Assembly: GCA_022605425.2 (NCBI GenBank)
Contig: CM061253.1
Location: forward strand, 416,001 to 480,000
Direction: 5' to 3'
DNA: 64,000 nt
Source of the DNA: Hamiltosporidium tvaerminnensis
Taxonomy: Eukaryota; Microsporidia; Dubosqiidae
Shown here: in pieces, positions 34,941-47,015 of the stretch
Position numbering within the stretch: position 1 is the stretch's first letter
How the letters are laid out: every line of letters begins with the position of its first letter
Program-made: the position numbers and the translations under genes
The notes under the pieces: generated by a model
Seen by the model: only the letters and a program-made list of their open reading frames with translations
Databases searched by the model: none
Told to the model about the DNA's origin: nothing

Positions 34941-36149
34941 ATAAAAAGAAATAAATACAAAAATTAATACAAAGAAAGAAAATATTTGGGTTTTTTTATG
35001 AAGAAGTTGTAATAAAAGAGAATTTCATGGTTTTCTACATTTTTTAAACAATTAATAATATTTTTCATCATTTCAAGTCAAAAAATATAATAACAAAAAA
35101 TAATAGCATATTTTTTTAGAAATTGATATAGTTAAGAAGTTACCAACATGTAATAAATTCAGTTAAATTTATTGGAGAAATAATCAATAAAAAGACCAAG
35201 TGTTGTCTCTTATTTAGCTTTCAACATTTTTGTATATTTTATTTTAAGAAATGTTTCTTCAAATAGATAGATTTTGTTAAAAGCGTAAATAAAACTATGA
35301 GAAAATGCATGAACTTGGTGTAAATACGAAGCTGAAAGACTCTTATCAAATTCAATTAATTTTGAATTCAATTATTGTTTTAAAAAGCATTTGTGCATTG
35401 CATATCTATTAGTTACAATTAAACTCCGGTACTAGCCTTTCAAGATCAGCCGAAAAGAGATTTAAAGAATTTAAATATGATTTTTTTGCAAAATGAAACA
35501 AGAAAAACTACATCAAAATATATTTTCAAAGTATCTAAAGTTTTTATTACAGGTCTTATAAACAGCTTCATTTTTTTTTACTAAATATTGCGCACCTATT
35601 AAAATGAATAAGACATTTGTTCGAGCCTTCGCGTAAAGAAGACTATTTTGATAGAATTTTTAAATATGATTCAAAATTCGGGTTCTGTCTTTTTTTATTT
35701 CTTTGAGATTTAAAATTATAATGCTTCAATAATTCAGTTAAATCCGTACAAAAAAACAACTTCCATACCCATTTATTGCTTTGTGAATCAGAAAGAAGCT
35801 GATTCATTTCAAAAAAAATTTCAATGATTGCAATAACTTTAAAACTGCATATAAATGTTTGTAGAGCAAGTTAGCGAACTGAACTAGTCTGTTGTAAATT
35901 ATATTCGGAAATTTCCTAAATTTACTCACGTAATTGACGAGTTTTAAGTACGTGCAATTCTATATAGTTGAAGGTTAAATGACTGGTATATAAGCTGTGA
36001 CATTTCAAGTATACTCCATATAACGATTTTTTAGAAATAATAAATGTATTATAAATGATTTTGAATATACGTAATTTCCTGATTGAAAATATAAGAGTAA
36101 CTAAAACATATTTTCCTCGCATTATATCTTTCCTTATTTAGTTGTAATA
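34941..36149. other. AT-rich stretch, no recognised gene
   Basis: No conserved frame. The 35922-36122 minus-strand frame lies just downstream of the hAT-like relic and could be its decayed continuation, but I see no diagnostic motif in it. Confidence 0.35.
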
Positions 36150-36415
36150 TAATTTGAATATCACCTTCTATGATTTTTCGACTTAATCAAAAATATCTTG
36201 TCTATTGGCCGTGCTTTGAATACTAAAAACATCTAATGGTTCTTTACAAACCTTCTATTTGTCAATAAAATTTTCGAATAAAATAAATTTTCAGTAATAT
36301 TTGAAATGTCATTTAGCCCATCCAAAGCCAAATAAAACATATCCGAGGGTCTAATTTATATCGAATATAATGTCCATAACTCTTCTTGCTACTGTGTTTG
36401 GAGATAAACAAATCA
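36150..36415 (-). pseudogene. hAT/DUF4371-like transposase relic
   Basis: On the minus strand one frame reads LSPNTVARRVMDIIFDI (about 36404-36354). The next frame reads MFYLALDGLNDISNITENL (about 36330-36274), and a third reads TANRQDIFD then VEKS near 36210. The series 'SxxTVxRRIxDI', 'FSLALDExxDxSxxAQL', 'TGxDIFExV' is the pattern of hAT-like transposases and their domesticated ZBED/GTF2IRD2-type relatives, with the first catalytic Asp in LALD. Frameshifts and stops separate the blocks. Only this core fragment is recognisable. Confidence 0.5.
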
Positions 36416-38089
36416 TTTAAAATGTATTGAAACCTTCAAGGCAATATCCTCAAGATTTCTTCTTTGATACGATTTGAATAATTCTAGTTCTTTAATTAGT
36501 TTACCATGTTTCCCAAAAAATTATTGTTACATAAAAATTTTATGTAGCTTACATCTTGTCCAGCTCTTAATTTCTATAATAAATTATATTGAAATTTACG
36601 TCCTCGTTTTAAAGCTTGAAATTTCGTTCCTAAAATCTACAGACTATTCCGAGATTCAGAGAATGATTAGTTTAAGAAGAAGCATTTGATACTATTGATT
36701 CGCGAGATATGTAGTTTCCTCAGACAAAAATTGGTAGTACTAAATAAAGCAAAAACAACACCACTTCTGTTTTTCCTTTCTGTATTCATTATCTATTTTG
36801 TTTTTGTCGGTACGAATATTAAGTTAAATTAGGGAAATAAGAAAATACAACGCATTAGCTAGAGAGAATATCAAAATTTGTTTATGAAATGCAGGTTTGT
36901 TTCATGGTAATACGCTCTTAATATTTTAAAAAGAAAGTTTATGTTTTGTCGAAGCCTTGCCAATCAAAAGAGGACATGTCTCTGAGACTCCTACCTTTAA
37001 CGAAGCTCTAATTCCCCGTGGATTGTATTCCATCCATGCAGAAAGAAACAACCTAATATAAAAATAAAACGAGATCACAGTAGGGTACACCACTAGATTT
37101 TAACTAAAAAAAATAAAGGAGCGTTTACTTAGCAGTTGAAGAACAACTAACACAACGTAAAGTTCATAAAAGAAGTGATCTTTATATCTCATAAGACCAA
37201 AGCCACAAAATTTTTTTTTGATAATTTAATATTGTAGAATAATTTCTATTGCAGGTAATGATAAAAATCTGTTTAAAAAATAACTAACCCATAATGCTAT
37301 GTTATTTTTTTGATAAGCACGAACAGCCTAGCATATTAATCAAAACCCCAGACTTTAGATCTGAAAACCAGAAATATGAAGCCAAGCAGGAGAGAATGCA
37401 TTTTATTTATCATAGGGTTAAATACTAGTCGAAATGCGTAATCGTAAGTCAATTAAGAATTTATAGAAAACCAGTCTTTAGTGTCCTTTTCTTGTTAAAT
37501 CATCCAAAAAAAAACGTCATTCTGATGCTATGGGTTACCATTCATTTTTAATCAAATATAAGAATAAAATAAAAACCACCTAGCTTAAGACCAATGGAGC
37601 AAGTGTTAAAAGAAATAAAAGAAAAAAAAAACATTCGCAAAGATATTACTTTTTTTATAAGAAAACAGCAAAAAACCCTTAATTCTGGTTTTTTTATAGT
37701 ATGTTTCGTGTAAGATATACACAAATATTTATCTTCTTCTTACTATTTTAGAAAAATATTTATAGTATTTTTAAGATTGTGTCGAGAATAACACTTTTAA
37801 AAACAATCTGATGAAATTTGTATTTGAAACATGCAAAAATGATATCTAAAGATTTTTTTTAGAATGATAATTACACTTAATATTCGGTATTTTATAAAAA
37901 ACTATAAAGAGGAAAAAGTCTACAAAATGCAAAAACTTTTTTCAAAAAGCATAGTTTGTATTTTTTTTTATAAGTAAAATGAAGCAAACGATTGAACTTT
38001 ATGATAATTAAATTGTATAAGCATAGAGACCTAGCCTTCCTCCTTTAGATTAGGAGAAAGGGAGACAAAGAAACGCAGAAAAGTATATA
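36416..38089. other. AT-rich stretch, no recognised gene
   Basis: The minus strand just upstream of the hAT-like core may hold more of that relic, but the frames are too broken to support it. The 36474-36689 plus-strand frame is antisense to that possible region and is not supported. Confidence 0.35.
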
Positions 38090-38480
38090 TTTTATAGAGC
38101 TTGTAAAGCTAGTTTCCCCCGCAATGCCGGGAAAGAATTGGCTTAGAGTATACTCTGCTTGTGTAAGAGGCGACTAAAAAGGACCGGTCCACCGGTTTGG
38201 ACTTAAGGCTAACAACTCACCTTTTAAAACCACACTAATAATAAACTTGAAAAAGTAGAAAAACCAATGAGCGGTATTACAGAAGGACGGCCAAGGCTCG
38301 TGCAAGGGTGAATTTTGATGATAATTTGTAACGCCACTTACTAGGATATACCTCTTGATATGACCTTGCAGCGTCTGGTAAACTTTAAAAACTTCCAAGA
38401 TATATTTTAGCTGAAAATTTATCAGTTTCCGTTTCATTAGAGTGATAAGAGGGATTTAAAATCCTGGGAGAACCCAGGTT
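38090..38480 (+). mobile_element. Internally deleted derivative of the APE-type LINE (copy Y2)
   Basis: It begins with the LINE leader: GCTAGTTTCCCCCGCAATGC, GAATTGGCTTAGAGTATACT, GTAAGAGGCGACTAAAAAGG and AAGGCTAACAACTCACC (38109-38223). It then jumps to an ORF-end fragment reading ERYYRRTAKARARV (about 38267-38310), equivalent to the KEAKAR region closing the LINE at 43876. The leader resembles the 5' leaders I remember from arthropod LINEs encoding an APE endonuclease (the AAGAGGCGACTAAAAGG stretch). The same architecture occurs at 16625-16900. Confidence 0.6.
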
Positions 38481-40101
38481 TGATTTGGTCTTGGAAACAC
38501 TAAAGCAACAAAAATTAACAAACTTTAGGCACTTTCCCTGTTTGTTTATTGAATTTTACTGATTTTTGGATTAAAAGGTTTATAATTTATGTTACTTATT
38601 GAATAATGATATTTTGATAAAGTACAGTCGTGAGTAAACCTCAAAACTGTGTCAATATCCAAAAAAAATATGAAATATGCTACCTGTCGAAAATTATGTT
38701 AGTTTTTTAAAGAAAGATGAACTATCTAGCAGTTGTTAAAAAAGTAATTATCAAGAAAAGTGATGTCCCTCGTTCTTTCTAGTCCAATTTAAAATATTTT
38801 CAAAACATGAGCATCTTTTATGGTAAATTAAACCTAACAATATAAAAGTAAATCATAATAATATTTTAAAATTCCTAATCTTTTTTATGCTTTCTTTAAA
38901 AATAATCTTTAATTTGTTTACATTTCGGGCGATTTTTGCTCTTTGGTTACTATCCATCTAATTTTTGGCACAAAATAAACAATTGTTTTTAAAAAAAATC
39001 ACTTAAATACAAATATTTAGAACTTTTTAGCTGTCTTTACATACAGAGACTTGAATTAATGAATAAAGTGTTTTTTAATAAAAGATAGTATTCTGAATAT
39101 ACGAATAAGTCTATTAATACTTCTTAGTTTTACAAGGCAAATTATATATAATAATTATAATAGCGAATATTTTTAATGTTTCTTCGTTGACATTCTTATC
39201 CCGTTTTGTTTGGGTTTTCTGTGTATTTTATAATCGTATTTTAAATTTCTCTTCACAAAAATCTTCGAACGCTAACAAAAGCATTTAAAATTTTGTTTAA
39301 AGTAACGAATCTTACTTCTCGAAAACATGTCCTAATAACATTTATAATTACTGAATTGAAATTAGCTCAAGAAATGTAATTAAACAAATATAAATTTTAT
39401 AATTTATAAGTGTGAGTAAACATAAAAAAATACTTTTAATATATAAACAAAATAGAAAAATCTTAGTAAAACTAGGTCATTAAAAAAAATATTAAAATTT
39501 TGTTTAAAAATATATTTGGTACACTGTCCATCGACGTATTACATTTATTCGTTAAATTTACGTTTCGAGAACAAACAATTTATATTCGTACCTTTTTTAA
39601 CTTTCTTTACTTTTTTATACCATTATTTGCCATACGTTACAAAATCAAAACAAAAGAAAACTGTCATTTTAAGAAATATCATTCTTATTCTAAAAATAAT
39701 CAAATCTTAGTATTTTTTATTGAGAGAAATTCTGCAAAAAAAAAGAACTTAATTTTTGTTTAATTAGTAATATAAAACTTAGCTGAAATCTAAGTAACAG
39801 TCAATAATTGGTCTTTCACTACAAATAACAATCGAAAATCAAAAGAAATATTCGTTCATTTAAATTCTAAAAATAGTATTTTATTTCAATAAAATTTGAC
39901 GTTTAGAAATACAATAATTGTTCATACTTACACCTTTTAATTTAAAAACTTCTAAAACATTTTATAAAATTTTAATTAATTGAGATTGATAGGGCACTTC
40001 ATTTTTGACGGTTTATGAAAAAAATCAAAATTATTTTAACTAAGAACTAAAATAGTAAATTGATTTTAAAACTATAAATACGTATTTTTTTTCTAAAATT
40101 T
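38481..40101. other. AT-rich stretch, no recognised gene
   Basis: No supported gene. Frames at 39500-39763 overlap each other in two phases, with high Phe/Tyr/Lys content typical of chance frames in this composition. Confidence 0.35.
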
Positions 40102-42425
40102 ATGAAATTTAATCTGTGCTTCAATCTCATAACGTTATTATACAAACCACTTATTTTTGTGTTTCTCTATTATTCGAGTGAAAGCGATTTTATATTTAAT
40201 GTTGTAAATGAAAATGAAGAGTCGTACATAGCTTCAATTAATAATGAACTCAAACTCGAATGTCTATGTCAAATCAAAAAAGATGAGACTAATGAAACTG
40301 ATGAAAAAAACTGTTTAGAAAGAATGCTTGTCAGAAATTCAAATAGGCAATATGAACAGTATTGTATAGAATTTATTGAGAGAATTGGTCTTAAGTTTGA
40401 TATATTCGAAAATTTTAACAAAATGAACAATAATATAGAAATATATCTCTGTCATCATATAAAGAAATCTGATTTTTTAATATTCTATAAGTTTATAATT
40501 TCATATTATTTTCCGGTACATAAAATGACAATTAAGAAGTTTTACACAATATTGTACTTTTTAGAATATTTTAAAGTTAAAGATGATAATAAATAGCAGA
40601 ATGTGATAAAATCGATTCTGTATTCTTTGGTTGAGTCTGATGAAATGCAAATTTTTGATATGGAAAAAGAATTGTTTCATTTTACCAGGCAAGACTATTT
40701 TTCACGGGATTTAGTAAAAGAAATCTTACAGATATTTTGTAAACTACTGGATAACGGAAAAGATTTAAAATTTTCGTTTTTTATAAAAGAATATGAATCT
40801 TATATTTCTGATGAATATAAAGGGTTATTTACAGAAGATATAAAGCATATTTTAGCAATTAATGACGAATTTAATACATTTTTTTATAAAAAAGTGGTTG
40901 TGAATCATAAAAGTCAATGTTTATTTTTAATGTTTCTAAATACATTAGATATAAAGTATTTGCATATAAAGTATTTATACAGAGCGAATTCGAAGAGTTT
41001 TTGTTTTATTTTACAAAATTTAAACAAAAGAATCGATGAGATTGTATTCTTTTGGTGTTACATATCTGATGATGTCATTTGTTCTCTAAATGCAAATTTA
41101 AATTTTAAAAATTTAAAAAGGATAGTTTTTATTGAATCTAGATTTGATACAATTTTCATATTTACAGAGCATTTAAGTAATATAGAGGAATTTATATTTT
41201 ATGAAAACAATGATGATGAAAGATATACAGTTCCTTAAATCAAAGAAGGGGATCTTAATATAGCAAAGTTTATAATACAAAGTCTGAAGCCTATACACCC
41301 ACAAAATTCCATCGAAAAATCTATCAATAAAAAATAAAAAATACCAAAAGAAAATAAAGATTTCTATTTAAAGTTACTTAATGAAGACAAATTTAGAGAT
41401 AAAGTTAAAATCATCGAATATTTTGAATGCATAAAAAAGAATTTGGATGTCAAATGTTTTTATGAGTATAAAGGGTGTTTTAATAATATTTCAATTACTT
41501 TCAAAAATTTAAATGAGAAACAGTTTTTTACTACCGAAAATACTATTTTAGAAGAAAATATAAAGTGTATTGAAATTACATCTTCAGTAATAAAATCTGG
41601 TTTTCTAAAAGATATTTTCAATATTAAAGGGCTAGAAAGATTGGAAATAATCAAATCAGATATCTTTATTGAAAATGAAATTTTTATAAACGAATCTATA
41701 AAATATTTTAGATTCTCCAATAACAACAGTGGTGGTTTTTGTAGTTTTTTCAAGTTGATAGATATGATGATAGGTCTTCAAGAAATATACTTTGCTAAAA
41801 TAAACACTATAAAGTTAAACCGTTTTGTAGATCAAATTTTTTATATTACAGAGTTGATTCTTTTCGATATTTATAGAATGATTGATTTATTAAAACTTCT
41901 AACAAATAAACAACAATTTGATTTTATAGCTACAAATAAAGATAAAGCAAATTTTAAATTATCTTCAATTCCAGTAAATTTTTTGTTTCAAAACTATAGA
42001 ATGTGCGGTATAAAAAAACTAAGTGCCAGAGATTTTTCTATAGGTAATTTAAATGTAAAAGCATTTAGTAATTTATTGAGTCTAAAAGAATTAATTTTTT
42101 TGCGAATTAATTTTCAAAAAATGAGTTTTTCAGAATTATTTTGCGCTAACCAAGAATATAAAATAGAAAGAATGGAGTTAGTTGAAATAAATATATCAGA
42201 AAAAGATTTAATATTTATTGCAAATTTAAAGAAAATTAAAGATATACTATTTAGATCATGTGATATACAGGGAAAGGCTTACCATTGGATAAAAATTTTG
42301 TTTAATAATGAAGGTTATATTGAACTGAAATATATGTTGAAGCCGATAATTTAGCAGCAGAAACTATGAAATTTATTGAAGAGAAAGTTAATAAGAAAAT
42401 ATTGTTACAAAGTAGGGGGAGTTAG
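40102..42425 (+). pseudogene. Leucine-rich secreted-type family member, in-frame stops
   Basis: One frame runs from ATG at 40102 to 42354 (751 codons) and is interrupted only by TAG 40594-40596, TAA 41236-41238 and TAA 41335-41337. A hydrophobic N-terminus (residues about 5-26, ending YYSSES) looks like a signal peptide. The rest is Leu/Ile/Asn/Phe/Lys-rich with irregular LRR-like segments, for example LKELIFLRINFQKMSFSEL. Near 42310 another frame reads on (YVEADNLAAETMKFIEEKV) to a TAG at 42423, suggesting one late frameshift. The protein was probably exported; its role is unknown. It is paralogous to 21539-23921. Decay by nonsense with the frame otherwise kept suggests recent loss. Reading through the stops is conceivable but unlikely, since DIS3 shows no in-frame stops. 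Confidence 0.65.
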
Positions 42426-43349
42426 GGCTTTGAAAAGATTTAAATAAATTTGTGCCTTTTAAAATTATATGTAAATTATAGGTTTTAAGAATTTTAATAA
42501 AAATTTTACGGTATTTTTCATTTTTAGTCAATATTTAGATTTAATCTGTAGAAAAAACAGAAGTATGGATATAATCAGTTTTCTAATACAAAATATTATA
42601 ATTTTTTATCAGCTACTTCTTTTCAATATGTATGACACACAGTCTATATGTGAATTGGAGCTTTGTTACCCTTTTTAAGGTGTGTCTCATGAAACTTTAC
42701 GGGCGGAAATTAAACGGTCTGTAACCAAAAGCAAAAATTTCTCATTCATAAAATACATAATTTACTATTCGTAATAAATATGTTCGTCGTTTGGAATTTC
42801 TAATATATTGACGCTTTATTTTTTTGTAGGAACTCAATGGTTTCATTCTTTTTAAAAAAATAATTTATTTACAGGTGGATGTGAGATAATCACATATAAA
42901 TACAAGCCACTGCTTGGTAACTTGTATGTATGGGTTATAAGGAAATTATTGTTTCGATTTTGTCACGAATGATAAACAGGCTATATCTTTGCCATTTTCA
43001 TAAAATTTGTATGAGGAAAAGATGAACTGCAAAATTGTGTGGTTTTTTTTATACGAAAAAGTTAGTAGTTTTTTATGTGGTTATTCTCCCTAAATCCGTA
43101 TAAGCAATCATCTATATTAAACATAGAATTTCATAATGTCATAAAAACAATATAACACATGTCACCGTTCAAAATAAGTAAACATCATAAAAAAAATAAA
43201 AGATAAATAATGAAATAATAAACTCTGAGATATAAATTAAAAAAAGAAAGGAAGAACCAATGAATTAACGCTCTTTACTAACACATATTTAATCTCATAA
43301 TCTATTCATTTAACTTTCTTATTAACTTCCTATATGGTCTCACCAATAC
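42426..43349. other. AT-rich stretch, no recognised gene
   Basis: A short match to the end of repeat X (TTTTTTATGTGGTTATTCTC near 43068) is the only thing noticed. From 43265 the composition shifts to the C/T-rich style that precedes the E1 fragment. Confidence 0.35.
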
Positions 43350-43872
43350 CTAATAGGTCTCATACAATCCCAATACCTCCCTTCTCTCTCTCCTAAAGTC
43401 AACAACAACCTCAGGAAAGTTATCACCATCAATATCAAACGGACACTCTACATCACAGTAAATAACCCATCACCTTCTTTCTTAAGACACAATTCACGTA
43501 TAAATTTTTCTAAATAATTTTTAAACCTCTCATAATCATAAAACGTACAAAACACAACAGTATCTCTTATTGTTACCATACTTATATCTACATTCCACAC
43601 CCTTTTAAAATATTCAAATATTTCAGATAATTTACAGTCATCAAAGACAAAGCTATTCCAAATAGTAAAGGTAGTAGTATTAGTATTAACGGGTGTGAAG
43701 TATTAGTATTAACAGGATGTAAAGTATTAGTATAGGTAATAACACCCTTATAACCATCTATAGTATAACTAACACCCTATAATCTTTTACGTTTAATAAC
43801 ACCTTCTAATCCACTACAGTCAATATCACCCTTATGACTACTGCCTCCATCCATACTATCTTTCTTATTATC
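43350..43872 (-). pseudogene. C-terminal fragment of a ubiquitin-activating E1 (UFD region)
   Basis: The minus strand encodes about 120 residues that follow the pattern of the E1 C-terminal ubiquitin-fold domain: TIWNSFVF, then LSEIFEYFKRVWNVDISMV, a strand VVFCTFYDYERFKNYL, and after a frameshift YCDVECPFDIDGDNFPEVVV. It ends at a TAG at 43350-43352. This domain recruits the E2. Upstream it has a repeat-rich linker with GGTGTTA-type units and a TAG (near 43777), plus a frameshift near 43690; the second frameshift is near 43470. The adenylation and Cys domains are absent. The 3' end of the APE-type LINE abuts it at about 43876, so the rest of the gene may have been displaced or lost. A SUMO-type E1 is a possible alternative. 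Confidence 0.5.
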
Positions 43873-43875
43873 TTA

Positions 43876-46800
43876 TACTTTATATTGATTTATCCTCAGC
43901 GCTAATACTTTCACGAGCCTTGGCTTCCTTCAGTAATGTAGCTCACCTGTCTTTTTTAGCGCAATATTCCGCCAGTCTTCTACTCCCAGAAATCGTTCCG
44001 TCTTTTGATCTGATCAATCCAGCCAGTTCTCGTCTTCCCACTTTCCTTTTCCGACTTGTTTAAGGTTCGAAACTTTAGGAGGTATGCGATGTTCTCATTC
44101 TTAGCAGGTGTCTTACCCAGCGAAGTCTGTTAAGGCCGACTAAGTCTACTATTAACATATACCTCAATTTAGTGTAGTGTTCTCTGTTGTTTCGTTTCCC
44201 TCACCTGCCATTTTCTTATTTAAGTTCATAAATATGTCTCAGTACTTTTCTTTCTTACACCGCTTTTTTTTTCTCATCAATATTCTTCAGACCCCAAGAT
44301 TCTGATCCATACATGAGAATAATAGGCAGCAGCGTTTTGTAGAGCATGAATTTTGTCTTTCGAGTGATGAGCTTAGACTTAAAGTGCTTGAAGGGACAAT
44401 AATAGATTTTGTTCGCGACCCGAATTCTAGTATAAAATTCGTGCGAGCTGCTGTTGTTTAGATCTATTCAGGATCCTAAATAGACAAAATCTTCTACTGT
44501 TTAAAGATATAATCTTTGAACTTGAATTGAGGGAGTCTTCGGCTATTAATTAATGTCATTTATTGGTCTTGCGAATCTTAATAATCAGGTGCATCTTCTT
44601 GGCTGCAAATTCCAAAGCTATGAACGCTCTTTGCTGACTAGCTTCTGATCTTGCAATAAAATCAATACCATCAGCGTAGGCTAGGATTTTAATCTGCCCG
44701 TTAAATTCAAGACTTTGATCCGTAGGCTTGAACCCGGACTACTTTCTCAAAAGCCTAATTATAAAGTAGCCAACCCAGTGAGGTCCCTGCTCTAGACCAT
44801 CAAATGTTCTAACGGTTCTAACAGAGTAGACTGTAGTCTTATTCTGCAATTGGATCCAGAAATTGTCATTTTAGTCAATCATATCAATTTATGGGTAATA
44901 CTAAATTCTTTCATGATTCTGTAAAGCATTTTTCTATTGACTTTATCATAGGCTGCTTGCGGTCTATAAAAAGGTAGATAAAACTTAACACATATTTGAA
45001 TTTTTTTTCCAAAATTTTTTTGGTGAATAAATCACGTCCGATGTCGATCTATCTATCGGGAACCTGCATTGGTATGCTCCAATGATGTTCTATACACAAG
45101 ATAGCATTCGTGTAAAAATAACGCTAGACAGAACCTTTTAGGTTGTGTTCGGAAGAGTTATTACTTGGTACCTGTCACGATTCAGTGTGTGCCTTTTTTT
45201 TTAAATCACAGAGACATAACTTGTACCCCATTCTTTAGAAATTTTCTCTTCTTATCATTTCTCTGTAATTAAATGCGTCAGCTCATTTATGTAATTTCTA
45301 CTAGCGTTTTTAAAATGTTCATATGGATTTAGTCCGTTTTAAGGCTTTAATATTTTTCGGTTTTTCCCTGGTTTTATGTACTTCTTCATAAGAAGGCACA
45401 ATGTTTTCATGGCTACCAGTATCTTCTAATTCGTCAAACATTTGTCCGTGTCTGCTTGATTTTCGCATTCATCCAGAATTTCGCAAAAATGATCCGACCA
45501 AATATTTATAACACCTTGAATGCCTCTTATTGGCTCACCATTTTTACTTCCACAGCTGTACGTTCACGGAATGAAAGCTTTTCTGGTATTATTTACCTTT
45601 CTAAATATTTCCCTGCTAGATGTTTGGTATTATATTTCTGAATGAGATCTATTTGCGTCATCATGAACTTTTTCTTCTTAGCACGGGGTATCTCTTTTCC
45701 AATATTGCTCAATCTATATATATTTTAGTATCTACTCTAGACCATTTTTTTGTATCAGAAAGTTGTAGGCCTCATTCTTAGCCTTGGTTATGCTTGCAAA
45801 TTCCTTATCAAACCCTTCATTTCTTTTAATACTTCGCTTAAATCAAATAAATACGGGCCTGCTGCTACTATATTATGTTTAAGCATGTTCTAATGTCATC
45901 TATAACTTTCTTGCTCTGTTCTTTAACTATTTCGTTGGTTTTTGACTCATATATTTTCCTCCCTTTCTCATATTTTAACATACAGGTGTTATATCCAACA
46001 GAACTCGTTCTTTTTTGATTTCTGGTGTGTGAGATTATTGCTCTTAGTTGTGCAACAAGAAGGAGATAATCCCTATCGATATTTACACTGCATTGTAATC
46101 TAATATACTGTAAGATAGTGTTGTGACGTTTAAAAATGTGTGTATGATCTATTTGGTAGACCTTATCTTAGTCCGGGGTCGTTTAAGTACCCTTGTGTAT
46201 GTTTCCACGATCAAAAACTGTTCCCAAAATAAAATTTCCTCTTATTGCAAAATTAAGTAGTCGGAATTCATTTTCGATGCTCCTTATGTAAAGTATAATT
46301 TCTAATACTGCTACAGACATAATCTTTTCCTATTTTTGCGTCTATGTCTCCTAACAGAAATCGAATGTATTTCTAGGATAATCTTCATATACTTTCCCTA
46401 AGAAAGCATAAAAGGCTTTATTTTCCTCCCCAGTTGAATCTTCTGCGAGAGCATATGCATTGAGGATAATATAGTTCAATTTTTTTCTTTTATTTTGATT
46501 CAGATTGCCTGGGTTTTTAGCTCTGAAAATCACTTACAAGCGGTTATATTTTGATTCCAACCATGAATTCGGTCCCCAGTTAGTAGTTTTTTTTTTGTGA
46601 CAGCTTAGTAGAGTTAAATGCTCTTCTTATTACAAGTTCTTTTTCCTGTCGATTCCAGTTCTTGGGGGCCTACAATGACGATATTACTTTGAGAGATCAC
46701 ATCAGACAGACACTTCGGGGCCTCGAGCCTATGTAAGGAACGCTAATTATATGTTGCAAGTAGAATTTTGGTTTTTTGTTTAACTACGCTAACTATTTTT

Positions 46801-47015
46801 TGAATTTCCGTCTGAGTTTAATTAAGTTTTTGGGTTTCGTAACATGTTGATTTAGAAGAGTGGCTTGGTAGCCTTACGCTTAAGTTCGGAAAACCAGTTC
46901 TTTTAGTTCTTACTTACGAACAGCAAGGAATACTCTAGACCAATTCTGTCTCCGGCAAGGAGAGGCCGATCAAACCTATATATGTTTTGAAATTTAGGTT
47001 TGATTGCAAATGATC
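43876..47015 (-). mobile_element. APE-endonuclease LINE (RTE-like, animal-type), decayed
   Basis: Reading the minus strand: a leader (47015-46850) shared with the derivatives at 16625 and 38090; an apurinic-type endonuclease starting KTKILLATYN (about 46785), with LNYIILNAYALAEDS (about 46465) and LGDIDAKIGK (about 46355); reverse transcriptase with AAYDKVNRKMLYRIMKEF (motif A, about 44945), DGLEQG (motif B, about 44810) and ILAYADGIDFIARS (motif C, about 44680; the second catalytic Asp is Gly). Then FMLYKTLLPIILMYGSESWG (about 44345) and a terminal KEAKAR region (about 43910). The series matches the EN-RT polyprotein common in arthropod genomes and often annotated as craniofacial development protein 2-like. 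Many stops and frameshifts. Its 3' end abuts the E1 fragment. Confidence 0.8.

Noticed and set aside
40102-42354. Reassigned stop codons as an explanation for the many in-frame stops
   Set aside because: DIS3 (1282 codons) and URM1 use no internal TAA, TAG or TGA, and all three stop types occur in relics, so ordinary decay is simpler.
43060-43095. Fourth copy of repeat X
   Set aside because: Only about 22 bp near the presumed 3' end match; the rest of the interval does not align.
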